DNA from: Pelobates cultripes
Lineage: Eukaryota > Chordata > Amphibia > Anura > Pelobatidae
DNA: 64,000 nucleotides
NCBI GenBank assembly: GCA_933207985.1
Contig: OW240924.1
Span: forward strand, 67,925,806-67,989,805
Direction: 5' to 3'
Of the stretch, positions 22,762 through 33,949 are shown piece after piece; position 1 is the first letter of the stretch; every line of letters begins with the position of its first letter. Below the pieces are notes generated by a model. The model did no database searches. It saw only the letters and a list, made by a program, of their open reading frames with translations, and was not told the origin of the DNA. The translations under genes were made by a program, and so were the position numbers.

Positions 22762-22790
22762 AGAGCCGCCCAACCGGCGAAACGTGTGTC
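22758..22790 (+). ncRNA. Type I hammerhead ribozyme motif, complete core
   Basis: CTGAAGA (22758-22764) is followed by stem II GCCG (22765-22768), loop CCCAAC, CGGC (22775-22778), then GAAAC (22779-22783), loop GTGT and GTC (22788-22790). Every invariant core position of the hammerhead is present; stem III is the minimal AC/GT pair typical of PLE ribozymes. The predicted self-cleavage site is after C22790. Stem I is weak: only CCC (22754-22756) can pair with GGG (22792-22794), after one C-C mismatch. It lies on the strand opposite the RT remnant, within the inverted terminal repeat. Activity, perhaps as a dimer, is inference. Confidence 0.7.
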
Positions 22791-22921
22791 CGGGCTCCAT
22801 TTTTTACCTGTGGTCAGTGTGATTACCTTTACGATTTATCTAGTTAACTTTGTTCAGTTTTGACTTTTTTAGAAACCTAGTGGTCATAAAACGTGTATGC
22901 CTTTTTAATGAATTGATGATT

Positions 22922-22986
22922 AAAAGTTAAGTATTAACTATTAAATTACCTATTGATCTGGGCAATGAGCTACTCCTCTCCCTTCT
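22922..22986 (-). repeat. Right arm of 65-bp inverted repeat
   Basis: Exact reverse complement of 19908-19972, closing the composite PLE. Confidence 0.97.
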
Positions 22987-24965
22987 AAAGTTCTGAAGTA
23001 TGGCTATCTAGAGGTCTTTATTGGGTATTCATTATTATCACTCTAAAATAATATGTTCTTGGGTACCTAGCAGAATTTGGATGCATCTTGGTTTCTTTTT
23101 GATATGACTACATTTTTGGAGGTAGGGTATTAAGGTTTTACACTTTTGAAAACTCACTTTGAAAGTGAAGGCAATCCTTGGCATCTCAGATGTTTGCGAA
23201 ATATATCTTAACCATCCGGGGGAGCAAGGTTATACACGGCTCTACTAAGAATCCTGAAATAAAGAGTATCCAAGGAAATGTTATGTCCACGTTCCTATAT
23301 CGCTATTAATGCGTAGGTAACACTTCTTGCTTTTCCAAGCCTTTATCACACCTACGTTGATGTTATTGATAATGGTTCATGGACACAAATAGAGTCATTC
23401 TGGATTTTTCTCTGTTGTCTGGAGTCCTAATCGAGATTACCTGTTTTATATGATTGGAGTGAGAGCATATTTCTGTTTTAATGTGAAGAGACAGATGTAT
23501 GTGAACATCATGACCCAGTGTGCTGAGCAATTTTAATTTTGCTTTGGAAGAAAATACCGTTTTACCTTGTCACATTACAAGGAAATAAGATCAGGTTTCA
23601 TATGTTTAGAAATGTATATTGCTGCATGATTTTTAAATTCAAGACTTCCCAGCTCTCTTTCCTTAGATATTTCTTTTAAAGCTATAATCTTGTGTCTAAT
23701 ATATCCTAGAATTCTGCACATAGAAAAAGACAAATTTGTGGTGCCTTTCTTCTGTAAGCCACCACCTCCCATGTTGTCCATACCATTTCCTTGTTCTTCT
23801 TTCAGCTTCTCCCCCTTACTCAAGAAATATATGTTACCTGCGACTCTTCCCTCCTTTTTGACAAACAAATTCTAAATAATTATTCTTTGCTGTGTTTATC
23901 TTTCAATACTTTTCAATACACATCCATGCTTTCTTCTACCTCAACTTCATAACACTTACGTCACAAACTCCTTCACATACTCCTTCGTAGTAACACTCTT
24001 TCAGACTCACAGGTCCAGACAACCTTTACCAATTCAGAGTTGTGTTATCAAAATCTAATTATCCATGATCATTTTATCTCTGACAATCCGACCATATACA
24101 CGTTTTATGCCATTTTATTATGTGTTTGTTTCAACAACTCTGGGTATTTTATTAATGAGACAAACATATTTTCATATAGTGTCTTATTTCCTGTTTCCTA
24201 GAATTATTTCCTATTTCCTCAATTTCTTTTTTAAGACATTTAGAGCAATACGGGCTTCTCCATAGACATGCACACATTTACATATTTAACATACCCTGAG
24301 ATCAAGATACTATTTGCTTGTTTCAATGATTCTTTAATAAAAAAAAGAATGCTACAATCTGCTTAATGATTTAATAACTGCAGTTCCTATGAAACAAAAA
24401 AATACAAAAACAGGCATTTGATTACAACAGCAAAAACAAGTTTACATTTCAGATATCCAATCTAAAAGTCAAAAGATCTTGCACGCACCGTTATTTTTTC
24501 TCTCCCCACTAAGTAGTACTGATAACCAGGGCTATGCCGATGAGGCTGAGAGGGTTGGAATTATAGAGAACATGGATGGTTTCTGATCCTTCTGCATCAC
24601 AACCCATGCTTTCATCTTAAAAGCTGTTTGTAAAACATTGCTCATTGCTAAGGGCACCTGCAGAAACACAGGATAGAGTCTGAAGCAAGGCCCAGGGTCT
24701 ATGTTCATTTGCATTGGGAGAATTTGGGAAATGTGATTTCTTAGAATTACTGCACCAAAAGAGGACTTTTCCAAAGGTCCTGCTTGAAATATATTGATGA
24801 TGTACAGCATTCATTTTTTAATTTAGATAGAGGTAGACAGATAGACATTACATGATCTTCCCATTATTTCAAAATACAGATTATGTTTCCTATTCCCAAA
24901 CCGCAAGTTGTGATGACATCTGATTAGTGGGAGTTACACTCTCTTGTGTCATTTTGAGCCATTTT
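22987..24965. other. Intergenic DNA, nothing recognised
   Basis: AT-rich, no repeat family or domain identified. Complementary short open frames near 23575-23875 and 24532-24814 show no product. Confidence 0.5.
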
Positions 24966-25640
24966 AACCTCTATTCTACACTAACACTAAACATTAACCA
25001 CTACACTACACAATCAATAACCATTAACCTCTATACTACACTAAAGATTAACCACTATGCTGTATTATTAGTAGTATTAGTATTATATTTAACGCATTCC
25101 GTAGCGCTTTACAATGGGTGGACTAACAAACATGAAATTGTAACCAGACAAGTTTGATGCACACAAAAACAGAGGGGTGAAGGGCCCTGCTCAATGAGCT
25201 TACATGCTAGAGGGAGTGGGGTAAAGTGACACAAAAGGTAAGGATAGTATTAGGGAAGTAGATTGGTAGAATAGTATTCACTGAAGACTTGTGAGCACTA
25301 ACAATTAACCTCTATACTACACAACACTAACCATTAAGTTCTACACTACATGAACATTAAACTCTATACTACACTAACACTAAACATTGACCACTACACT
25401 ACATGCTCACTTACTAATAACCTTTCTACTACATAACACTAACCACTGAGTACTACACTTCAAAATCACTAACCATTAACCGCTACACTACACTAACACT
25501 AAACATTAAGCACTATATTATATTATCAATAACTATTAACCTCGGAACTACGTAACACTTAACATTAACAACGACTCTACAATATCACTCACCGTTAACC
25601 ATTACCTAGACACCAACATTAACCCTAACCTAAAAACATA
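24966..25640 (+). repeat. Degenerate minisatellite of ATTAACC-CTACACTACA units
   Basis: Many variants of a unit of roughly 25-30 bp containing AACACTAA, CATTAACC and CTACACTACA. The array is interrupted at 25063-25262 by an L2 3' end and continues on the far side. Unit lengths vary, so it is an old array. TTAACC recalls telomere-like sequence, but the unit is not the vertebrate telomere repeat. Confidence 0.85.
25063..25262 (-). mobile_element. L2 LINE 3' end inserted in the minisatellite
   Basis: An ATT-rich tail is followed by GCGCTTTACAATGGGTGGAC, CCAGACAAGTTTG and GGGCCCTGCTCAATGAGC. It parallels the 3' end of the L2 copy at 36169-37680 in the same orientation. The match ends near 25255. 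Confidence 0.9.
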
Positions 25641-27014
25641 ATGTCATGTGAACGATACATAAAAGATAGATGCACTGTATATATTATTGAAAATTAATAT
25701 TAGAAAGAAGTTCTGGATGCATTTATAAACCACTTAACCTTCAGTCTCTTTTTATATGCTCACACACATGTATATATTATTTTGAATAGTCTGCCCTCCT
25801 TTTCATTTTGTAGTTACTAGATAGAAACTTTTCTTCTACCTTCGTTTAGCTTGACCTTTTTTCAGAAAGGACCTTATTAAAACCTGCGGTTTCAGCTCCT
25901 GTCACACTGAGCAGCTAATAGACTACATCATAGTAGTAATATGAAAAGAACTATCCCTTGGAGCCTAATTACTGCATTCTCTTTCAAAATCGGTGCATCA
26001 GCAGAGCTGATACATAGGATATTCTAATGAAAAGGAGAATTACTGCCCAATATATCGTCTGAAAGATGCAACCAGGATATGTGAATACAAACACCATGAA
26101 CATGTTCTCTAAAGGGTTACCCAATGCATCGTAACAACAATGGCCGGTTTCACTGGTTATGATGCCAGGAGTACATTAGCTCTGTTTCTTGGTGTTAGGG
26201 TAAACCATTTTGCAATAGTTTGCCCTTTTACCTGGGTCCCCACCGAGAGTCGAGGGTCTTTCTGTGGCCATTGATACTACCAAACATTCTTTGGTTTAAT
26301 GTGTCAGCTGACTGCTTTCAGCTAATGAATGCAATTCTGAGGATAGGAATATGCACAAAATTTACATTGGCCAGCCCGGAACTATAGTTCAAGGCTGGCT
26401 ACTGACGCCCAAACAATGCTGTCGGAGTATAATTTTAACTTCAGCAGCAGACGGGTTGAGCTCCATAGTGGAATGCCGTACATACATCCTCCAGGCAACA
26501 TGACTACTGCAAATCACTGAAGTGGTCATGGTGCTTGAAGTAATCGTTTAACTTGTAGATCAGGCATAGATCTCTGACCTTTAGCTACTACTAACAGAAT
26601 CTAAAGAGTCGATCCTAGACAACTTTCATGTAGAGTAAAGCTTACGGTAATGTGATTTTCAGGCAGAGAACATACCTGGTTCTGATGACTTGCCCTCAGT
26701 ACTCTGCAGTGGTTAAGCTGTCTGGAGTAAACTGGCAGCTATGGAATACTAAACATTCTAAGAACCATGGAATAGTACTGGTGAACTCATAGCAAAATAA
26801 ATACTTGGCCAGCTGTAGCGGTTAGGTTTCTTAGAGTGCCTTTTTAAATTTTACTATTTTTGGGGTACTTGCTAATTTGTTAAAATCTGTTATCAGTGGT
26901 TAAGCAAGTCCTTTTGGTTGTTGAACTTAATAAAGGAAATATGACTTCATCAATTTATTGATGAATCTTATCTGATTGGGATTGCTTTAACTTGATTACT
27001 CAATGAACAGTATA
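25641..27014. other. Intergenic DNA with MITE remnants
   Basis: No gene. AGTGGTCATGGTGCTTGAAG near 26521 and TTTCTTAGAGTGCC near 26828 resemble right ends of the AGGGACACT MITE family, too decayed to bound. Confidence 0.45.
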
Positions 27015-27185
27015 GAACAGTGGTTCCCAAACAAGTCATCAAGGCACCTCTACCAATCCAGGATTTAGGACTTTCCCAGTTGTGTCTAAGGTGTTTTTAG
27101 AAGAAGAAAAAAAAACTCCTTAGACACAATTGTGTAATCCCTAAATCCTTGACTGGTAGAGGGGCCTTGACATTTTTTCTGAAGC
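27015..27185. mobile_element. Fold-back hAT-like MITE
   Basis: It begins CAGTGGTTCCCAAAC. Its left half (CAAGGCACCTCTACCAATCC through TTGTGTCTAAG) is complementary to its right half (CTTAGACACAA through GGTAGAGGGGCCTTG). The termini fit the hAT-type MITE also seen, more decayed, at 19149-19282. No coding capacity. Confidence 0.75.
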
Positions 27186-27801
27186 AATAATGTGTAGTCA
27201 AAAAACAGTATCATGATGACATCATTGAAGACTCGTTAGCAGACATTAACATGTAGATAATTATCAAATAGACATTCTACAGTTAAGTAAGTGTTTGATA
27301 GATTTGAGTCTTTAAAAGCAATAAGGAAAAAACTAAATCTTTCCAATCGCGCAAGTTTGTTTATTTTTCATTCTCAAAAATCACCACTTATGTCATTACC
27401 AATTCTTACACAAAATATTTATTTATTTAGTCCAAAGGCAATCCCTTTTTTTTTACTGTATAACTGTATTTGTTTTAACCTTGTCTGTTCCCTTCTGCTG
27501 GGTAAGTTTTAATGTTGTATTTGAATCTGATAACATAATGTCATGTAACTTTGCATTTCAAAGCGCAAGTGTTTTTATTGTAAGTAATTTCTTTACAGGA
27601 ACACGAATATGCACTTTTTCTCAGATTGTAACGCATAGCCTTACATCATTTATACAGTTCTATAAGTGAATGGATTCCATGAGCAGTGTTTGTATTAGCT
27701 ATATTGAAATAAAAAATGTGTATTATTTCCGCAGTTGGGTAAAAGGTGTGAAAACTAGTGGTTGACTTCATAACACCTCATTGGCGTGTCAACTGATGTT
27801 A
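27186..27801. other. Intergenic DNA, nothing recognised
   Basis: No repeat or domain noticed. Confidence 0.45.
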
Positions 27802-28428
27802 ATATATGTGACAAACACTCCTTACTCTGGACGTTTGTCACGAACTCCTGGAGGAGCCTGCTAGCTAGCCTCCTGCCCAAGGACTAAGGCCACATACAAA
27901 GACCCTGTTCGGAACTTAGCCATGAATGTTATGGAACTGTTTTTGGCATGAGGTGACCGTGCGGCTCCCGGACAACTTGGTCCGGGCTTTTAAACGACTT
28001 TTTTGGAGGGACTTTTTTGGAGGGAAGGTGCCTGAGACTAAGGGGAACAAACTCTACCTGAGACCCAGGCAGAGCACCCCTTATTCCGCCACAAGAGCTC
28101 CCGAAAGTCAGAATTTTGACACGGTGCTATTTGTGGGAGTTCCTATATGTATTTTGTATATTTTTTATATATTGTATGTTTTATGCTTAGTCATTCTGAT
28201 AGGAATTCATGGGCATTTTGTGGGAGTTTTCTGTGCGTGTTTTACTATATCCTTGCTGTGTATATAAGTGGGCCATCTGGCCATAATAAAACCAGCCCTC
28301 TTGTACCCTTGATCAAGTCTAGGCTGATATTCGGATAGCTCGGAGCTTTAATCACTGCTTCACTTGGGATTTTGGGAGAACTACAGCGTATATACTCAGT
28401 CTGAGTATAGGGTATCTGTTACGATATA
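27802..28428 (+). mobile_element. Solo LTR, 617 bp, with ATATA target duplication
   Basis: The LTR spans 27807-28423, begins TGTGACAAAC and ends TCTGTTACG (the final base departs from the usual CA). ATATA flanks both sides (27802-27806, 28424-28428). TATATAAG at 28261-28268 and AATAAA at 28285-28290 give promoter and poly(A) signals in plus orientation. A 14-bp tandem repeat containing TTTTTTGGAGGGA lies near 28000-28025. No internal region or second LTR is present, so this is a recombination product. The parent family (Gypsy-like or endogenous retrovirus) is not determined. Confidence 0.85.
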
Positions 28429-28640
28429 CATTGGAACAACATATATATAATATGGAGGTTTCTCATTGTGGTGTATTCTTCTCCAAGGGATTTGCATTGC
28501 TACAATTTGCACCAATGTCAACAAAAAAACTATAGGGAAATAGCAATTAGGCTGGTAAACTCTTGCTGTATATCAAGGCAACACTCTACACAAATGCATT
28601 CTCAAATCTACACTAAATGATCAATTCTCTCCTCTTCCAG

Positions 28641-28690
28641 ATACTTCTGAAGACTTTTACAATGTAATTTATGAGAGGGACTCAACTGAG
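28641..28690 (+). other. Candidate 50-nt exon, speculative
   Basis: A pyrimidine-rich acceptor (CTCTCCTCTTCCAG) precedes it and GAG|GTATGA follows. With two bases left from the previous codon it reads TSEDFYNVIYERDSTE and ends in phase 0. I do not recognise the protein. Such acceptor-donor pairs arise by chance in a window of this size. Confidence 0.25.
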
Positions 28691-28880
28691 GTATGATTTA
28701 GACTGTTTTCTTTTTTCCAATAACCACAAATTGATAAAAAGAGGGTGTCAAAGTTTGTTTTGTCGATGATAATATAATTGTCTTTCCAACATCGAAGTGG
28801 ACATGGCCTCCTTACTAAGTTCATGAAATCAGGTTATGAATGCCAGAGAGTTTAAAATTAATAAAAATAAAAATGTTGTC

Positions 28881-28914
28881 CCTGATGAAATACCTGCAGG
28901 AGCAAAAACGTTTG
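28881..28914 (+). ncRNA. Hammerhead-like motif, degenerate
   Basis: CTGATGA at 28882-28888, a CCTGCAGG palindrome that may be collapsed stem II, then AAAAACGTTTGGG. The G before AAA is lost and stem II is altered. Probably the tail of an old Penelope-like fragment. Confidence 0.35.
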
Positions 28915-30093
28915 GGTACAATTCTCTTTTCTCTTACGCCTTCATTTAAATATTTAATGTGTTTTAAAAGGCTTCTGTCCACTGTGTTTTATTCCACCCA
29001 TATCTCAGCTACAACATTATAGCTACAACAGTGGCCTCTCTCCATTTAGAGCCTTGGTCACCTCTTGGAAATGACTCTATTTGAAAAAAAAATATATCTT
29101 TGCACTATATATGTTACAAAAATATATCTTTATCTGTATTGCTACCTGTTTCCGTTAATAAAATCAGTTGTAATACAATTAACTGTTATTCTGATCTGAA
29201 CAAGTTTGGCAAACCTGTCTTGGTTGCATTGTCTTCATAATATATTTGTTGTTCTTATGAAAAAAAACACTGGATCTGACCTCGCTCACCAGATCTTGGC
29301 CTCTTAGCCCAAAAATTTTTTCTCATCATCTCCTGAAACACAAAAGTTAGTGGTCTAGCTGCTAGTATTCCAATATTAGTATTAGATGTTTTGCATAGAG
29401 CCTCTTTCACTCCCGTTCTAAGCTATGAACGTAGGCCTCATAGGTAATAGATTATATCAACAATGTGGAAACTAAATAGCTGACCTATTGTCTGGGTTTG
29501 AAACGTCTACCCACTACTCGAAAATATTTCCAAATCTAGCATTACAAGGGTGTGTGCATGGTATCAGGTCCAGGTTCCCTGGAATCAGGACTGTCCCTCG
29601 GCAGAACAGCACAATTTCATCATTAGACATGCTCATGCCTTGCAGCGGGCACTAGAACAATGCAGAAAGCATTCCGGCACCATTATCAGCAAGGTTCTGC
29701 ATGTTGAGGATCAGCCAGGAGGCTGGGGATCTGCCACCCACCCATTATGGGTGTCATCAGTAACAAAAGTTGCATTACAGAAAAAGTAATTATGAGGCAT
29801 TGGATTTGATTAGTTAGCTACTAGCTATTGATTGCTATTTAAATTAGCTATTGTTTGCAAATAAGCAGAGGCCTACCCAGGTCTTAAACATTCCTAGTGG
29901 GTGGTGATTTTAGGAGTTATATAAGGGTCTTTGTCATTAGCTTGGCTAATATAGCTTGGTTGCTTCATCTAAGTGTTGCTTCTAAGTGTGTGGTTGGAGA
30001 TATTCTGGAGATAACCTGGAGGTAATCTGAAGTATTCAGGAGGATAAATAAAAAGTTAAGATTCGTTTGATTTAAATTATTCTCCTCATTGGA

Positions 30094-31011
30094 ATGGCAG
30101 ACTTAGTTCAGTGTAATAGTTGCTATGCATTTGTTTCACGTTCCACTTTTTGGAGGTTTGGTTGTTGTCTAATCTGTAGACAGTTCTCTAACTTGCGGCA
30201 GGAGATTGTATTTTTGAAGTCTGAGATTTGTAAATTATCTGGTGAACAAACTCAGACTGGAACTGCAGCAAAGCCACTGCCACAGAGACATACTAGAAAG
30301 GGCAGATGGATTACTGTAGGATCTGGTAGACTTAGAGTTGTGGATAAAAGGCATATTGCAAAGTCTGTTGCTCTACATAATTAATTTTCTGCACTTTCAG
30401 AGTGTAATGGTGTTGTGGAGAGAGGCACCGAGGCTAGTGGTGTTGTGGAGAGAGGCACTGAGGCAAGTGGTGTTTTGGAGACCGGCTTGGAGACTATGGT
30501 GAGGCCTAATAGAAAGCAGTTGTTGTTGGGGGATTCCATCCTCAGAGGTGTGGAGATGGACAATGGTGGTCTTGTGAGGTATCTTCCCGGAGCTACTGCT
30601 CACAGAGACAGGAGACGTATCTGTAATATTGTTAAGTGAGAAAAGCAGGAAGGGGAATTGGATGTACTTGTCCATCTAGGGAGAAATGACTTGGCTTGCA
30701 ATGAGGTTTCAGAGGTTAAGGAAGTTTTTCGTGTTTTTGCCAATGATATACGGCAGGTTGCTTCCATACTGTCATTCTCTGAAGTTCTGCCTGTGCATAA
30801 CACTCAGAACAACAGGCGGATGCGTATTAGGGACTTTAATTTGTGGCTTGGTGAATGGGGTTGGGAGAAAGGATTTGGCTTTGTTTCTCATGGTAGCTCT
30901 GTTTGGAATGGAAATAACCTGTACAAAAAAGATGGTTTGCATCTTTCTCAAAAGGGAACAAATGTTCTCAGTGAGCAGTTCAGAGGTTTTGCTAGGATGT
31001 ATTTAAACTAG
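30094..31011 (+). pseudogene. CR1 ORF1 with SGNH esterase domain
   Basis: CR1 ORF1 products bind element RNA and carry an esterase-like domain of unclear role. One frame runs throughout, about 305 codons. The N-terminus (MADLVQCNSCYAFVSR, then CCLICRQ) has zinc-finger-like cysteines and a short coiled-coil-like segment. A 10-residue repeat (GVVERGTEAS) covers residues about 106-130. The SGNH domain follows: block I LLLGDSILRG near residue 148, VHLGRND near residue 192, and DGLHLSQKGT near the C-terminus with the D..H pair. Two in-frame stops break it: TAA at 30382-30384 and TGA near 30637-30639. The reading frame is otherwise intact, indicating recent loss. Confidence 0.88.
30409..30484 (+). 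repeat. 30-bp tandem repeat inside CR1 ORF1
   Basis: Units 30409-30438, 30439-30468 and a partial unit from 30469 encode GVVERGTEAS-like decapeptides. The period of ten codons keeps the frame. Confidence 0.93.
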
Positions 31012-31116
31012 GAGGGGGGGGCAAAAGGGTGATAAAACACCAATCCAATTGTCCCCCAAAACAAGGACAGAAGGTGCCTGTAGCAAGTGTGTTAAAAAAA
31101 TGATAAGCTTAGAGTC

Positions 31117-33858
31117 ATGTCTACAAATGCTTGCAGTTTAGGGAATAAGATTCATGAACTTGTGGCAATAATGGCAACTGATAGTGTAGATTTAGTCGCT
31201 GTTACTGAGACATGGTATAATGAGAAAAATGACTGGGACATAGCAATACCAGGGTACTCTTTATATAGAAAAGATAGGGAAGGCAAGAAAGGGGGAGGGG
31301 TGGCCCTGTATGTGAAGGATAGCATAAAATCTAGCCTAATAAAAGTTAGTGAGGCGAACATAGAGTCCGTTTGGGTTACGTTAGAATTTGGTTATCACAC
31401 AGTAACTCGTGTAGGTGTGATTTATAGGCCCCCAGGACAAATAGAAGAATTAGATAATCTACTAGTTGAGGAAATAGCTAAAATGAAAATGAAGGGGGAA
31501 GTTATCATCATGGGTGACTTTAATCTTCCTGATGTAAATTGGAAAACAAAAACAGCTGCTTGTGCCAGGAGCACACATATTTTAAACTCCCTACTGGGAT
31601 TGTCTCTAAAACAAGTCGTTGAGGAGCCAACTCGTAAAGAGTCCACACTAGATTTAGTGTTAACAAATGGAGATTTGGTATCAGATATTACTGTAGGTGA
31701 AAGTTTAGGATCCAGTGATCATCAGTCAGTGTGGTTTAATATTAGAACAGTGACTGAGTCACACCACACAAAAACAAGTTTTAGACTTTAGAAAAACTGA
31801 CTTTTCTAGAAGTAGAATATGTGTAGAGGAGTCATTATCAGACTGGAGCAATTTAAATGGAGTCCATGATAAATGGGATTATTTAAAAGTTGCACTACTG
31901 AAGGCAACAGAAAATTGCATTAGGCTTGTCAGTAAAAGCAAAAAATTCAAGAAACCACTGTGATGTGGCAGATGTGGCCAAAATAGTTAAAAACAAAAAG
32001 TTAGCATTTAGTAATTATAAAAAAAACAGAGTGAGGAAGACAAAATGATCTATAAGATTAGGCAGAAAGAGGCTAAGCAAGTTATAAGAGCTTCCAAATC
32101 ACACACAGAAGAGAAAATAGCACAGTCAGTAAAAAAAAGGGGATAAAACATTTTTTAGATACATAAATGAGAAAAGAAAAGTAAAACAAGGATTAGTTAG
32201 ATTAAAAACAAAAGAAGGAAGGTATGTAGAAGAGGATAAAGGTCAGGCTGACTGCCTCAATGAATATTTTTGTTCTGTATTTACAGATGAAAATGAAGGA
32301 AAGGGACCTCAGTTGAGAAAAAGGATAAATGAGTCATTTATTACACGTGAGTTTACAGAGGAAGAGGTTCTATTTCAACTGTCAAAAGTAAAGACAAATA
32401 AGTCAATGGGACCTGATGGAATACACCCAAAGCTATTAAAAGAGCTTAGTGGTGTACTAGCAAAACCATTAACAGATTTATTTAACCAATCATTGTTAAC
32501 AGGAGTAGTCCCAGAAGATTGGAAGTTAGCGAATGTTGTGCCCATTTACAAGAAAGGTAATAGGGAGGAGTCGGGCAACTATAGGCCAGTAAGCCTTACT
32601 TCAGTAGTGGGGAAAGTGGTGGAAACCATGTTAAAGGATAGGATTGATGAATATCTAAAAACACATGGATTTCAAGATCAGAGACAACATGGGTTTACTT
32701 CAGGGAGATCATGCCAAACTAATCTTATTGATTTTTTTGATTGGGTAACTAAAATTATAGATCAGGGTGGTGCAGTAGACATTGCTTACCTAGATTTCAG
32801 TAAGGCTTTTGACACTGTTGCACATAGAAGGCTTATCAATAAACTGCAATCTTTAAGTTTGGATTCCAATATTGTTGAATGGGTAAGGCAGTGGCTGAGT
32901 GACAGGCAACAGAGGGTTGTAGTTAATGGAATATATTCGAAGCTTGGACTTGTCACCAGTGGGGTACCTCAGGGATCTGTACTTGGACCCATTCTCTTTA
33001 ATATTTTTATTAGTGATATTGCAGAAGGTCTTGATGGTAAGGTATGTCTTTTTGCTGATGATACTAAGATATGTAACAGGGTTGATGTTCCAGGAGGGAT
33101 AAGCCAAATGGCAAATGATTTAGGTAAACTAGAAAAATGGTCAGAATTGTGGCAACTGACATTTAATGTGGATAAGTGCAAGATAATGCATCTTGGACGT
33201 AAAAACCCAAGGGCAGAGTACAGAATATTTGATAGAGTCCTAACCTCAACATATGAGGAAAGGGATTTAGGGGTGATTATTTCTGATGACTTAAAGGTAG
33301 GCAGACAATGTAATAGAGCAGCAGGAAATGCTAGCAGAATGCTTGGTTGTATAGAGAGGTATTAGCAGTAGAAAGAGGAAGTGCTCATGCCATTGTACAG
33401 AACACTGGTGAGACCTCACTTGGAGTATTGTACACAGTACTGGAGACCGTATCTTCAGAAGGATATTGATACCTTAGAGAGGGTTCAGAGAAGGGCTACT
33501 AAACTGGTTCATGGATTGCGGGATAAAACTTACCAGGAAAGGTTAAAGGATTTTCACATGTATAGCTTGGAGGAAAGGCGAGACAGGGGGGGATATGATA
33601 GAAACATTTAAATACATAAAGGGAATCAACACAGTAAAGGAAGAGACTATATTTAAAAGAAGAAAAAATACCACAACAAGAGGACATAGTCTTAAATTAG
33701 AGGGACAAAGGTTTAAACATAATATCAGGAAGTATTACTTTACTGAGAGGGTAGTGGATGCATGGAATAGCCTTCCAGCTGAAGTGGTAGAGGTTAACAC
33801 AGTAAAGGAGTTTAAGCATGCGTGGGATAGGCATAAGGCTATCCTAACTATAAGGTAA
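31117..33858 (+). pseudogene. CR1 ORF2: APE endonuclease and reverse transcriptase
   Basis: ORF2 nicks target DNA with an AP-type endonuclease and primes reverse transcription there. The endonuclease part (31117-31791) keeps NACSLGNKIHEL, the catalytic Glu in VTETWYN, YRPPG, MGDFNLPDVNW, LDLVLTNG and the catalytic His in SSDHQSVW. The RT part is open from about 32140 to 33365 with GPDGIHP, YRPVSLTS, LDFSKAFDTV (motif A), [10 protein letters not shown] (motif B) and FADDTKI (motif C). The C-terminal segments are 33381-33611 (LVRPHLEYC) and 33595-33858 (FTERVVDAWNSLP). Breaks: a frameshift near 31775, stops around 31960-32110, stops at 33363-33371, and one extra G in the G-run near 33585-33593. 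All domains remain recognisable but no full protein can be made. Confidence 0.93.
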
Positions 33859-33949
33859 GGCCAGGGACTAATGAAAGTATTTAGAAAATTGGGCAGACTA
33901 GATGGGCCGAATGGTTCTTATCTGCCATCACATTCTATGTTTCTATGCC

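Larger units (their letters stand above)
19908..22986 (-). mobile_element. Composite Penelope-like element with inverted ends
   Basis: A perfect 65-bp inverted repeat (19908-19972 and 22922-22986) bounds 3,079 bp. Inside, a second inverted pair (20896-20968 and 22689-22761), a long hairpin (20730-20894) and two hammerhead-like motifs surround minus-strand reverse transcriptase and GIY-YIG remnants. The spacing between outer and inner repeats is about 923 bp on the left but only 160 bp on the right, and the intervening sequences do not match. That suggests a second insertion or a different tail on the left. No clear target duplication was found outside. Penelope identity rests on the protein remnants. 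Confidence 0.85.
28429..29790. other. Intergenic DNA before the CR1 element
   Basis: It holds a candidate exon (28641-28690) and a hammerhead-like motif (28881-28914), listed separately. An open frame at 29550-29789 lacks any recognisable domain. Confidence 0.45.
29791..33949 (+). mobile_element. Near full-length CR1 LINE, inactive
   Basis: A probable 5' untranslated region, ORF1 (30094-31011) and a broken ORF2 (31117-33858) are followed by a 3' end carrying GATGGGCCGAATGGTTC and closing with ATTCTATGTTTCTATG at about 33949. The octamer-like ATTCTATG ending is diagnostic of CR1. The 5' border near 29790 is a guess, since CR1 makes no clear target duplication. About 4.1 kb, unusually complete for CR1, which is mostly 5'-truncated. 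Confidence 0.92.

Noticed and set aside
24966..25640. Interstitial telomere repeat
   Set aside because: Units contain TTAACC words but not tandem TTAGGG/CCCTAA.
29550..29789. 79-codon frame before the CR1 element
   Set aside because: It looks somewhat protein-like (HAHALQRALEQCRKHSG), but no family could be named and no adjoining motif supports a retroelement gene.
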